This document shows positions 34,468 through 47,200 of a stretch of DNA of 64,000 nt, one piece after another. Source of the stretch: Letharia columbiana (Eukaryota; Ascomycota; Lecanoromycetes; Lecanorales; Parmeliaceae); NCBI RefSeq assembly GCF_014066305.1, contig NW_023501124.1, positions 1 through 64,000 on the forward strand. The letters are read 5' to 3'. The position numbers were made by a program, and so were the translations under genes. The notes beneath the pieces were generated by a model. The model had not been told where the DNA came from. It saw nothing but the letters and a program-made list of their open reading frames with translations, and made no database searches. Position 1 is the stretch's first letter; every line of letters starts with the position of its first letter.

Positions 34468-34607
34468 CCCTTGATAGCTCAGCTGGAAGAGCGATGGACG
34501 TAAGTTATTTCCTGGTCTGAATCAGAGTAAAACTGACTGACATTGAATTAGTGTAACGTTAGCGATTAGTTATCCACAGGTCGCCGGTTCAAGTCCGGCT
34601 CGAGGGA
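34468..34607 (+). tRNA. tRNA-Tyr (GTA) with intron; anticodon loop lacks U33, possibly defective
   Basis: Acceptor CCCTTGA (34468-34474) pairs fully with TCGAGGG (34600-34606), followed by A73. C1-G72 plus A73 are the eukaryotic tRNA-Tyr identity elements. The D-arm GCTC..GAGC and T-arm GCCGG TTCAAGT CCGGC are intact. The anticodon stem is ATGGA (34494-34498) with TCCAC (34573-34577), so pair 27-43 is A.C rather than G-C. After C32 (34499) the sequence goes straight to GTA (34500-34502), whereas the invariant U33 should intervene. An intron of about 68 nt (roughly 34504-34571) sits after position 37, as in all eukaryotic tRNA-Tyr genes. A T6 Pol III terminator follows at 34609-34614. Either a pseudo-tRNA or a one-base error. 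Confidence 0.82.
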
Positions 34608-34608
34608 A

Positions 34609-34614
34609 TTTTTT
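34609..34614 (+). terminator. Pol III T-run terminator
   Basis: Run of six T directly after the tRNA-Tyr 3' end. Confidence 0.8.
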
Positions 34615-34960
34615 GTCCTCCTTTCTTTGATTTACCGTCTAATAAGTGCGTGAAAGATATCTCAATCCAATATCCTAAATATACATTGCGTTTAACTTTG
34701 TTGGGTTTGTAAAGAAGAATTCTAGAAAAGAGATGGATACCAAAGGTCCTGCACCCGCCAGGAAAAGGATCTAGCTCTGTGCTAACACCCCGCCCCGAGC
34801 GTTGCTTGGACAATGCGCTTAGAGTTGCTTGGGATTAGTACCTAGCACCCGCTTGAGGGTTCATGCACCCATCAGGCTCAACTAATCTCCGTTCCAAGTT
34901 CAGTCTATGAACTTCCAGGAAATCTAGGCTCTTTGGCTAAATTTTTTGGTTGCTTGCCAC

Positions 34961-35033
34961 TAGCGCATGTGCAGGACTTTTGGTTGTCGATCTCTGTACG
35001 GAGGGTGGCATCAAAAGTCCTGCACATGCGCTA
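34961..35033. repeat. Perfect 22-bp inverted repeat at the edge of the A+T block
   Basis: Arms 34961-34982 and 35012-35033 are exact reverse complements (outer ends TAGCGCATG/CATGCGCTA), with a 29-bp spacer. The outside flanks are similar direct copies (CTAAATTTTTTGGTTGCTTG at 34938 and CTAAATCTCTTGGTATGCTTG at 35031). The structure lies between the tRNA and the retroelement block. Confidence 0.9.
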
Positions 35034-35199
35034 AATCTCTTGGTATGCTTGGCATTTTAATAAATCTGACCTTTTTCTTGGATAGCTTCATTTTTCTAGT
35101 GACGATGCTTTATATAGCTACGTATATACTTATTTACTCGCTTCGTAGAGTTAAAGAGCCTAATACCCCCCCCTTTACCACCTTTTTCTACTCATTTTC

Positions 35200-35264
35200 T
35201 CCCTTAAAAAAAAAAAACTCCCCCAAATATCTCCCTATTCCCCCCTTTTTTTTTTAAAACCCTT

Positions 35265-35296
<32 letters not shown>

Positions 35297-35535
35297 TATC
35301 TTTTCTCTATAAATATAAAAAATTTTAAAAATAAAATTTTTAATATTTTTTAAATAATTAATAAAAAATAAAAAATAATATTATTATAATAAAAAAAATT
35401 AATTAAATTATTATTTATAAAAAAAATAATAATTAATAAAAAAAAAAAAAAAAAATAATTTAAAAAAAAGATAAATTTTTTTATTATATTATATTAAAAT
35501 TAACTCCCCTTAATCCTAAAAAAAAAAATAAAAAA

Positions 35536-35581
<46 letters not shown>

Positions 35582-35690
35582 AAAAAAAAATAAATATTTT
35601 TTTATTTAAAAAAAAAAAAACAAAACTAACTCCCTTTTTTTTTAAAAAAAAAATTAATTTAATATAAAAAAAATATAAAAAAAAAAAAGT
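35200..35690. repeat. Extreme A/T low-complexity stretch
   Basis: Almost entirely A and T, including several A-runs longer than 20 bases, with only scattered C or G. It marks the left edge of the RIP block. Length in homopolymers may be unreliable. Confidence 0.85.
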
Positions 35691-35940
35691 TTACTAACGA
35701 TTAGCTAGCGAATATAGACTATAAAAGACGTAGTATCGTTATAGAATTTAATAGTATATTTAATAGTAGAACTAATCTCTAAAAAATACTAAAACTTCGA
35801 AGTATACGAAGTAGATCTATATTCGTTAAGTCTCTAAGTATACGAGATACGTTATTAAAACTAAACTCTAAAAGAGATCTTAATATAGAATATACGATGT
35901 CGGCGCCTTAGCGTAAGTAGCGTTAAGGCTTATAACGTAT
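35691..35940 (+). repeat. Direct repeat A, left copy (putative LTR)
   Basis: Shares landmarks with 43417-43665 in order: GCGATTAGCTAGCG-like start, ATATTCGTTAAGTCT, TTATTAAAACTA.ACTCTAAAAG, and TTAGCGTAAGTAGCGTTAAG near the end. Differences between the copies are mostly C-to-T and G-to-A. Confidence 0.8.
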
Positions 35941-37327
35941 TAGATCTAATAATTATCTCTTCTTCTAAGCTCTAATCCCTAGACGTTTAAATAAAAATAG
36001 AACGCTTATTAAAAAATCTTTAAATCTTAATAGAGAAATAAGAGAAAAGAGTTAATTCGTTAAAATTATAATATTATTTCGATAACGCGATAGAATTAAT
36101 TCTTATACGTTATAGGCGCGTAACTAATATATTATATAATAATATTAATACTATCTTTAAGAATAATATTACTTTTATAATACTAGTTAATAATAATCTA
36201 TAATAAATTAATACGCTTAATATTAATATTCCCGTAACGCTAGTTAATAGCCTCTATAGCGAATAATATTAGATTTAAAAATTTATAATAAAATCTCGAA
36301 AATTTAATAGATAAAAGAAGAGAGAAGAGTTTTTTTATAGATAACGTTATTTTTATAGCGTATTATATTTATAGCGAAATAACGTAATAATAATCTTTAT
36401 TATAAAGATTTAAAGAAAATATTCGATAAAGCGACATGTTGCTATAATAACGCTCTCGATTATTAATTAATAATAATAATAGAAATAATAACGATAGTTA
36501 GATAACGCGGTTTTATAGATAATAGCGAAATATTATTATATCGCTATTATCTATATTATTAAATACTATTTACTAATATTAGTACTACGATAAAAAATAT
36601 AAAAATCTCTTTTAAATTATTTATTTTTATTCTTTATAACTTCTAACGTCTTTTTTATAAGTACTTATTTTAACGCTATAACGTTAATATTAATATTAAT
36701 ATAAATATAATATATCTTATTATATTAGTAGTTTACTTCTTTTTATTATAAGTATCTTATTATTATTAATTATATTAATATATAAACTAATAATTTTATA
36801 ATATTCTTTTTTAATAATAATAATAACTTTAATAATAAGTATATAGTCGTCTTATAAACGTAATTACTAACTCTTAACTACTTTTATTATTATTATCTTT
36901 ATATATATATCTATTAATAAATTCTAATATCTAATTTATTATATAAAACTTACTTTTATTAAAATAATAATTTATATATTTAAAATAAGTCTTTTTTTAT
37001 AATAATTATAAGATTAAAAGATATAATATTAGTCGCTATATTAAAATCTCTTTATATCTTTAAATATAGATAAGAATATTAATATAACGCTATCGTTATA
37101 TTAAATAATTTTAGAAGTTATTTTATCGATAAGCTAATCTTAATAAAAAGATTATTTAATAATATAAGTTATAGAGTTAAATAATAATAATAACTTTAGT
37201 TATTTTTATTATAATTATAAATTTTTAAGATTAATTTATAGCGATAAATAAGTATATAATAAAATTAAAAGAAGAATAAATAAATTATTAAAGAAGAAGC
37301 TTAAGAGTCTTTATCGATATATAATAA

Positions 37328-37774
37328 ACGAGTAAAGGCCTATAAATTAAATTTATAGTCATTTTTATTAGAGTAACTAATGGGCTATCGACTATATAGG
37401 TTATAGGGGGATCTTTAGTAAGCGAACTTTAATAAGCGATATTTAAATTCCTTACGCTTTAATGATTATAAGATAAATTATTAGAATTCTTAAAAATTTG
37501 AAAAGCTCAAATAGCGCTTTAAAATTTAAAAAAGAAATTTTAAAATTTTAATAGAAAATAAAAAAGTTATTATTATTATAAATAACGTATATCTATAATT
37601 TAATAAGGAAGGCGCGGAAGGCACGAGATTTTGTATGGTTACGGATATTAATTTATTTACTCGCGATAACTTAGTTAATCTAATTAAAGAGCGTAGTAAT
37701 CTTAAATTTATAATTAACTATATATATAAATTCAAGATTTTCTAATTTAATTCTATCTTATTCTTTTATATATA
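37328..37774 (+). repeat. Direct repeat B, left copy, heavily RIP-mutated
   Basis: Aligns with 40236-40658 through ACGAGTAAAGGCCTAT at the left end, ATTCCTTACGCTTTAATG, GGAAGGCGCGGAAGG and a TCTTTTATATATA right end. Most differences from the other copy are G-to-A or C-to-T at TpG/CpA. Confidence 0.85.
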
Positions 37775-40235
37775 ATAAGTATTAATAAATATTAACTTAA
37801 AAACTATACTTTAATTATCTTCTTATTAAAGAATTAAGTTAATTAATTTAATTTAATATTTAATATTAAGATAGCGAAGAATACTTAAATAATAATCTTT
37901 TTTTAATAATAACGCTAGCGTAAGATCTTTAAATAATTCTTTAATAGCTATTCTAGATAAAAATATATTTATATTAATAATATATATTCTAATATAATAA
38001 ATCTTCTTTATAATAGAGTTTAATAGATAATTAAATAATATAATTATTTTATTAATTTATATCTTAATAGTAATAAGTATAAAGGAGTATACGCGTAGTA
38101 TAAGTATTATCTAAAAATATATCTAATCTAATCGATAATTATATCTTATTTTATCGCCTTTACTTATTTATTATTAATTTATATAATTAATTAAGCTCTT
38201 TAATAATAAGAGACTTATTATTTATTACTTAATACTTTCGCTTATTATTTATTTATTTATAAATTTAAATTAGCTCGCTAATATTAATAAGTTTATTATC
38301 TAATAGTTATTAATTATATTTTTTATCTTAATTAATTTATTTAATTTTATATTAGATATCTTTCTTATACTTAATCTTATTAATAATTTCTTTAATCTTT
38401 TAAAGCTTATTATTATTAATAAGCTCGAAGATTTATATAAAGATATTTATTATATTATCGTAATCGCGATTATAATAAGACTTAAATAACCATATATAAA
38501 AGATATTATAAATTCTATATATCGAGAATAAAAATAGATAATATATTTACGCTTTTATCTTATTTATAATTTAAAATAATTCTATAAATTTATAAGATAA
38601 CTTCTTATTTAGATATTTCTACTTTAAATTCTTAATCGCTAATATTATTAAATTATCTATCTTATAGCTTTAAAATTAATATATTTTATTATAATACTTA
38701 AATTAAATTATAATAGCGCTATAAAAACGCTTTACTATCTTATTTCTTAATATTTATAACTTCTTTACTCTATTATCTATAATTAATATCTCTCTTTTAA
38801 TAAAGTTATTCTTAATCTCTTAATAAATTTTAGAATAATATCTATATATTAAAAAAAAAAAATTTTAATAAAGAAATATTAACTATTTATATAAGCGAAC
38901 TCTATTATTAATAGTTATTTTATTTAAACGTTTTACTTATTATTAGTAAATATATATAAAAAATATTTTAATATCTAGTTTTAATACTTAGTTTACTTAT
39001 CGATTTATAAATAAAAAACGATATTTAAATATTACTTAATTTTAAAATAAAAGTAAATAGCGAACTAGAAGCTATTAATAAATATAAAATCTCTATTATT
39101 AATAATATTATTTAATATACTATAGCGATATATTATTTTAAAATAAAATACTTTCGCTAGCTAAGCGATATCGATTATAATAAATATAGAAATATATTTT
39201 ATTATTTTTATAAATTAATTTACTATAATTAGAATAATATCGTAGATAATATTCTTATACTTACTCGCTAATAAGTCGATAATAGAATCTATACAAATTT
39301 TCTTTTATAATTTAATAATAATAAAAAGTAAATTTAATTTACTATAAGAGCGATATCGCGAAGTTTTAATTTATTAGTAAATATTATATATCTTAATATA
39401 GTTAATAATTTACTTTAAGCTCTTATTTTAATAATATTTATAAATAAATAATTTATATATCTTCGTAATATTAAAGTATTTAAATAATAAATTATTATAA
39501 TATTTATTAATAAGCTCTTTTTTTAAGACTTTATTTCTAGAGATATAAAGATAATTATTATATCTTAATAATTTCTCGAAATCTAAGATTTATATTTAAT
39601 TATATATATAATATTTAATTATTAACTTATTAATATTAATTCGAAAAGAGTTTATCTAATTATTATAAATTTATAAATCTTAAATTAATATTTTTATTAA
39701 TCTTTAAAATACGTTATAAGTAATCTCTTATATAATCTTAAACTTTTTTCTAGAAATAACTATTTAAATATTAATAATATAAAATATAAGTATTATCGTC
39801 GCTATAAGCTTCTTATCTCTTTATAATTACTTATCGCTAATTTAAAGTATAAATTTATTCTATAATATCGATAGTAGTTTAATATTTAATAATAAAATTC
39901 TCTTATAATTAAGACGTCGCGATAATAGATTAATAGAATTTAATTTATCTATTTAATAAAAAATTTTAAAATTATAAATAATTAACTTTAGCGTTTAACG
40001 AGTTTATTTAAAATTTAATTTCTTCTATTTTATAAAGTTTTTAATTTTATTATAATTTATTAAAATCTTAATATAAAATATATTATCTTTTAGATAGTAA
40101 CGCTATTACTTTATAAACGCTATAATAATAAATAACTCTTAATTATAAATCTTATAGTTTTACTTTATAAAAATTATTTTTCTAGATTAGAATATTATTA
40201 ATTATTAATAATTATTTTTATTTAATTATAAAAGT

Positions 40236-40658
40236 ACGAGTAAAGGCCTATGAATTAAATTTATAATCATTTTTTTAATTAGGGCTATCGAGTAAATAGG
40301 TGAGCGATCTTTGGTGTGCGAACTTTGGTGAGCGATATTTGAATTCCTTGCGCTTTAATGATTATAAGATAGATTTTCAAATTTCTTAAAAATTCGGAAA
40401 GCGCAAATAGCGCTTCAAAATTTAAAATAAAAAATTCCAAAATTTTAATAGAAAATAAAAAAGTTTTTACTATTGTGAATAACGTACATCTATTTTTTGA
40501 TGAGGGAGGCGCGGAGGGCGAGATTTTGATGGTTGCGGACGCTAATTTATTTACTTATAGTGTCTAACCAAAAAGCGTAGACCTAACGAATTAATAATTG
40601 ACTACACATATAAATTCAAGGTTTTCTAGTTTAGCCCTATCTTATTCTTTTATATATA
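40236..40658 (+). repeat. Direct repeat B, right copy, lightly mutated
   Basis: Same repeat as 37328-37774, but it retains TpG and CpA (for example GATCTTTGGTGTGCGAAC where the left copy has GATCTTTAGTAAGCGAAC). The least RIP-mutated part of this region. Confidence 0.85.
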
Positions 40659-43416
40659 CTAATAACTTTTATATTAAAGTTAAAAGCGTTAATTTTAAAA
40701 TATAATTTTAAATTTAAATCGTAATAATATAGAAATAATATAATTATAAAAGTATTTCGAAGTTATTAAAACGCTTACTTAGCGTTATTTATCTATTTTA
40801 ATAATCTAGATTTCTTATTATTCTTATTTTCTTTAAATAAATTAATAAGTAATATTATTATATTAAAATAGCTATAAATAAATCGCTAATAAAAATTAAT
40901 AAAATCTAAAAAGACTTATATATTTCGATAATTTTTTAATTTTAACTACTTTTTAATAATAGTAATATATTTTTAATTTATTATAATATCTTCGATAGAT
41001 ATAATAAACTCTAGAAACTTAATCTATTTAATATAGAATTAATACTTTTTTAAATTAATATATAATTAGAATTAATATAAATATTTAAATACTTACTTAA
41101 TATATTATTAATACTTCGCTAGATTAATATTATAAATTAAAATATTATTTAAATATATTATATATATTATATTTACTAGATTTATAAAAGCTCTATTAAT
41201 ATATATTTAAAAAATTATTAATATATTAACGAGTTTAAAAGATATAATTAAATATTTGAAGTAATTATAGTAATTATAAAACGCTATTTTCTATTTATTA
41301 TCTTTTTTAATTTAAATTTAATAATAAATATTTTTAAGATCTAGCTTTATAAAGACTTTAGCGTTATATAAGCGATTTAGAGTCTTAATAATTAAAGATA
41401 ATAAATATTAATTTTTAATAGTTATCGTATTTAGATTTTAATAATTAATATAAAAATAAAGCCTTTTATTTTTTTTAAGAATAAAAAGAATTAATATTTT
41501 AATTAAGAAAGTTAAATAATAAATCTAATTTTTTTAAAGAGAATTCTTTAAATAGTATTATAGCTTTATTAATTCTATTTAAAATAGATTATATAAAAAG
41601 CTATATAGCGATTTTTTATCGCTCTTAATTTTAATAATATAATTTCTCTATTTAAGTATAAATAAGATTTCTATTTTTTTATTAAAAAAATATTATTAAA
41701 CTTTAATAACTTCTAAAAAAGCTTTAGATTATATTTATTTTTCGATTTATTATACGCTATTATAGCGTATATAATTATAAATATATTTAATTTTTATTTA
41801 ATAATTTAAATAAATTTAATTAATTTTTTAATCTATAATTTATTAGCGTTAACTTTAAACTATTATTACTTTATCGCTAAATTTAATAATATTTATAATT
41901 AATTTAATTTAAATATACTTAATATAATATTAAAGTCTTTTTAATTAATAATATAAAAAAATATATTATACTTTTTATTTTAATCTTAATTATCTACTAA
42001 TTAATAATTTAGCTAATACGCGCTATAGTAATATATACTTTAATTACTTAACACTTTTAATTATAATAAGATAATATTATAAAATTTTAAATTTTATTAA
42101 ATTATAAATTTTTATAAAATTAAATTAATATATATTTTAATATTAAGTAGAGTAATAAATTACCTCTATTTACTCTAAAGCTTTATTTATTTTTTTATAA
42201 AAATAAAAGAAATTATTTTTATTAATTATTATTCTTATCTTACTTTTAAGATAATTATAAGATTTAATCTTTTTTTATTAATACTATATTAATATAAATT
42301 ATAGATAATTTATTAAGATCTAAATATTTAAATATTTAATAATCTTATTTATTATAATAAAAATAACTATTCTCTTTATAATTAGAGTTAAAAAATTTAA
42401 TTTTATACTTTATATTATTATCTTAAATATATACTATATAAACGTCGTTATTTAAAATTAATTTAGACTTTAAAATTTAATTCTTTAAAAACTTATTCTT
42501 AGCGAACTCTTTTAAAAATTTTAAATAAAAATTATCGTTAAAGTATATATATTTTAAAATCTTTTTCTATATAATAGCTTAGATAAGAATTTCTTTTTAT
42601 TATTTTAATATATTATTAATATTTAAAATCTTATTTTTAAACTCTAATTTAAGCTTAATTAAGAAGAAATTAATTTAATACTTTTTAGAAAATAAAAATA
42701 AATAAATCTTTAATTTCTTTAGATAAATTTTAAAAATAGATATCTTCTAATTAAAGCGTTATTTAATCTTCTTTTACTTTTTATAAACGAGAAGATAGCG
42801 ATTTATTAAATCCGCTATTAAATTAAATAAAAACTACTTAAAGAATTTAAAAGTTATATTTCTTAGACTATAGATTTAATAATATTTATATTATTAAATA
42901 TTAAAGTTATCTTCTAAGAATTATATATAATAAATAATTCTTATTTAATTAATAGTAAAATATTTAGAATTTATAAGAAACTTAATTTCGACTTTATGAA
43001 ATTAGCGTAGATACTCTTTCTTACTAATATCTTTATAAAAATATATTCTTTTAAAGCGAAGTATTTTTATTTTAATTAATATATTCGTTAAAGATATAAT
43101 AATAATTAATATAGATAAGTCTTCGCTAGTTATAAATAATAAATTAATATTATAAAGCTCGCGATTATAAGCCTTTAATATAATTAATTCTTATTCTTAT
43201 TTTAAACGACGATTTTCGATCTTAGCGATTATAAGACGTTATTTTATAATAAGATTTTTTATTAATAAGAAATTCTTAAACTTATTATTAACGCTATAGC
43301 GACTTTCGATATTATCTTTATTTTTTATTATACGATTTAAAGATAAACTTAATATTATAATAATAATAAATCTTTTTCTTTAAAAGATAAAGAGATTAAA
43401 ATTATAAAAATATAAT

Positions 43417-43665
43417 TTATTAGCGATTAGCTAGCGGATATAGTTATAAAAAATATAATATTATTATAAAATTTAATAATATATTTAATAATAGAACTAA
43501 TTTCTAAGAAATATTAAAATTTTAAGATATATAAAGTAGATTTATATTCGTTAAGTCTTTAAGTATATAAGATATATTATTAAAACTAGACTCTAAAAGA
43601 AACTCTAACGTAATATATACGATATCGACGTTTTAGCGTAAGTAGCGTTAAGGCCTATATTATCG
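43417..43665 (+). repeat. Direct repeat A, right copy (putative LTR)
   Basis: Second copy of the repeat at 35691-35940, preceded by a purine-rich tract (AAAAGATAAAGAGATTAAAA region, 43382-43402) that could be a decayed polypurine tract. Confidence 0.8.
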
Positions 43666-43679
43666 TATACAGTCTATTA

Positions 43680-43970
43680 ACTTATTTTTAGTGTAGAAAG
43701 ATTTATATTTGATATGATTCAAGTTCCAAGTTTTTTGGTAGCTTTAGAGTATCATTAATTTTAGGATTCACATTCTTTCTTTTTGCTATTTCTTTTCTTT
43801 TCAAATATAATACGGCCCCTTCTTATCATAGAGAAGTAACCCTAGAATATGAACTTTATAGTACCTACGATAACGACGTACTATAGTAGATTTGACAAAA
43901 TTTCATTGGTTATATAACTTTTCCCGCCAGAATTTAAGATTACATGGTTTGTTACTTTAAATTATTTTTT
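43680..43970. other. Island of near-normal composition between retroelements
   Basis: About 290 bp that retain CpA and TpG (for example GATTCAAGTTCCAAG and ACAAAATTTCATTGG), in contrast to both flanks. Probably the original unique DNA between two insertions, or a single-copy fragment that escaped RIP. Confidence 0.6.
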
Positions 43971-44214
43971 TACTTTCTATAGTTTAGTCTTAGTATGTAA
44001 AGCGAATTAATATCGATTTATTATAGTTTCTATTAGAGAACTTAATAGTATATATAATAACTCTATATTATAGTATAAAGAGAATACTATCTATATAAAA
44101 TTATTATAAGTATAAGCTTTATAATAAGATAGAAAGATTAAAAGATCTTAATACGCTAAGCTTAATTAGGCTATAATATAAATAAGTAAGATTATAAGAT
44201 TATTAAAATCGTGA

Positions 44215-47200
44215 TATTACCCCTCTCTTTAATTCGAAGCTTCGGCGATAATTACTATATAGTAGATATCGATCTTATAAAAAGTATATCTAGATATATA
44301 TAAAGTAATATTCTTAGATATATTAACTTAATATTTCGTAATAAATTTAAGATCTTTTTATAAATTAATATAGTTACTATAAATTAATAGCGCTAATAGA
44401 AAAGACTATTTTAAAGATCTTTTAAATAATAAATAAGAGTTAATAACCTCGAGGTAATAATAATAAAAGTCTACTATTAGATTTAAATATTTTATTATAT
44501 TTATAAATAATTATTAAAATAGATTTTTCTTAATCTTAGAATCTTTATATCTAATTTTATATATTAGATATTCCCTCTTACTAGTTAAGAAATTATTCTT
44601 TTATTTATTTAATTTAAATTAAACTATTTCTTTAATATTATAGATTTTATCTTTTTTATTAATATCGATAAATAACGACGGAGGCTCGATTTATTCTAAT
44701 AGTAAATTATTATTATTAAGATATAATAGCTATAAATAAAAGATAAAGTAAATATTATTTATAAAAATCGAGAGTTCTAACTTATAAGCGAAATTATTTA
44801 AAGCTTTAATAATTTTAAATAATTTAAAATTCTTATAATCTAGTAATTTATTAGAGTATATAATTTTAATATTTCTTCTATTAAATATAATTATATCTTT
44901 AATTTTAAATTCTAATATTAAAATTTAATAATAATTAGTTTACTTCTTTTATAAAGCTTATAATTATTTAAATTAACTTTTTAGATAATTTCTTATAATA
45001 TCGATTTTTTTAATAAATCTATTAATTAATTTAATATCTCTCTTCGCTTTTTAACTAGCGAATTAATTTTAAGAGATTAAAGATTTTATTTTTAAATAGA
45101 GAATATATTCTTTAATAAGAAGAAATAATAATATATCTAATAAGGCGTTTTTATCGAAGTTAGCTTCGAACTTTATTATTAATAATAAATTTATCTAATT
45201 ATCTTAATTATAATTAATATAAATTTTAAGATATTACTTTAAAATAGTATTAGTATTTCTTATTTATTTATTAATTTTAAAAGTAAAATATAATAAAGAG
45301 TTTAAATTTAATCTTAATTCTTTTATATAGTTTTCTTTAGAAATATATTATAAACTAAGTATCTTAATTAAAGATAATAATAAATAAATATTCTTTCTCT
45401 CGCTATATAAATTCGATAAAGATTTAAATTACTATCTTTACTTTTAGAGAGTTTAAAAAAACGAATTTCTTCTTCTTATTAAGTCTATTTATAATTATTA
45501 TAATATATTAATAAAGATATTTATATCTAAGATAAATAGATAGTAATATAATAAAGTTAATAAAAATATCTTATTAATATTATTTAGAAATAAGAAGAAA
45601 TTTAAGTAAATCTTATTTACTCTTTTTATAAGTTTTAAATCTTTTATAAATATAATAGCTCTTAATATAGCGAATAATAAAATTTATTATTCTTAATTAA
45701 TAGTAAAGTTTATTTATTTTATTATAAATTAATAATCTATTAATATAATCTTTAAATAAAGAGTTATAAATATCTCTAATAATTTTAATTTATAATTCGA
45801 GAATATTTAATATATATAATCTATTATTAATATATAATAATTTATTATAAAAATAATAATTACTTAGTTTTAATTTAAGATTATTCTTAATTATTTTAAA
45901 TAATAGCTTTCTCTATTTAGATATCTTTAATTAAATAATTTTTTAAATAATATTATTATAATTATAAGCGTTTTTTATTTAATATAATAATTTAGAAGTA
46001 TTAATAATAGAGATTTCTCTTAATTCTTTTATAGATTTCTCTTAAGAAGTCTTTATTAAAGCTCTTAATAATAATTCTTTATTAGACTTCTTATTATTAA
46101 TATTATTTTATTTATTAAATTTATATAATATTATAATTAGAGAGATAATACTTTTTTTTATATTATTTAGAAGTATAATAATAAGATATATAACGTTCTT
46201 AATATCTTTATTAAGATTATTATCTTTAAGAATTATATAATATTAATAATAAATATAATTATTATTCTTATTTTTAGATAGATCTTTTATTTATTAAATA
46301 AGACTATTAGATTTAATACTTTATTTCTCTAAGCGATAGATAATATAAAAGTTAAATTTAAAAAGAAACTTTATTTATCTTATTTAACGAAAGTTAAATT
46401 ATTTAAAAAATATAAAATATTATAAATTCTTATAATTTAAAATAACTTTAATAAAATTCTCGATAAGAATACTAATTAGCTTAGAATATTATTTTTTAAA
46501 AACTTATATTATAGCTATAAGTTTCTTATTATAAATATTATAATTATACTCTATAGAAGATATCTTTTTAAAGAGAAATATTATAGATCTAAATATTTTA
46601 TCTTTATTTTCTTATAATAGAATAATAATAATTATAAAATTAAACGCGTTTATTTCTAATTAAGTCTTTTTATTTAAATTAAAATAAGTAAATATAGAGA
46701 TAGTAGTAAAAGCTTTCTTAAGTATTTTGAAAGCGAGTTATTTAAGATATTTTTAAGTCTATAAATAGATAAAGTCTTTCTTCTATTAAGTATAAATAAA
46801 ATTTATTAGAAATATAGCGATTTTAGAATATTTTATAATAAACTTTTAATAGAAATTAGCGAATTCTAGAAATATTTATATATCTTTAATATATTTAAAT
46901 TTCTTTTATTAAGTAATAACCTTAATTTTCTTTATATTTATTTCTACTTTATTTATTATAATAATTAATTTTAGATATTTAACTCTAATAATATAAAAGT
47001 TATATTTATTAATATTAAGATAGAGATTAGCTTATTAAAGTTTTTTTAATATCTTTTCTATATATTAAATATATTTATTTTTAATATTATTATAAATAAG
47101 AATATTATCTAAATAAATAATATAGAATATATTTAAATATTCGCGTAAGATATTATTAATAAATATCTAAAAAGTAATAAGAGTATTATATAATTTAAAA

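Larger units (their letters stand above)
37328..40658. mobile_element. Candidate nested element with ~0.43-kb terminal direct repeats
   Basis: Direct repeats 37328-37774 and 40236-40658 enclose ~2.5 kb of heavily RIP-mutated DNA inside the larger element. TAATAA-like bases at both outer edges could be a target-site duplication, but in such A+T-rich DNA this is weak. No protein domain was recognised in the interior. The two copies could also be independent insertions of the same repeat. Confidence 0.55.
35691..43665. mobile_element. Degenerate LTR-type element, RIP-mutated, with a nested insertion
   Basis: Bounded by two direct repeats of ~250 bp (35691-35940 and 43417-43665) in the same orientation, read as LTRs. 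The interior has no open frame of 60 codons on either strand. CpA/TpG are nearly absent, as expected after RIP. I could not identify pol domains in the parts outside the nested insertion (37328-40658), so its superfamily is unknown. Confidence 0.65.

Noticed and set aside
43418..43660. Reading the A repeats as CRISPR-like or satellite units
   Set aside because: There are only two copies 7.7 kb apart, each ~250 bp, in a eukaryotic RIP context; LTRs fit better.
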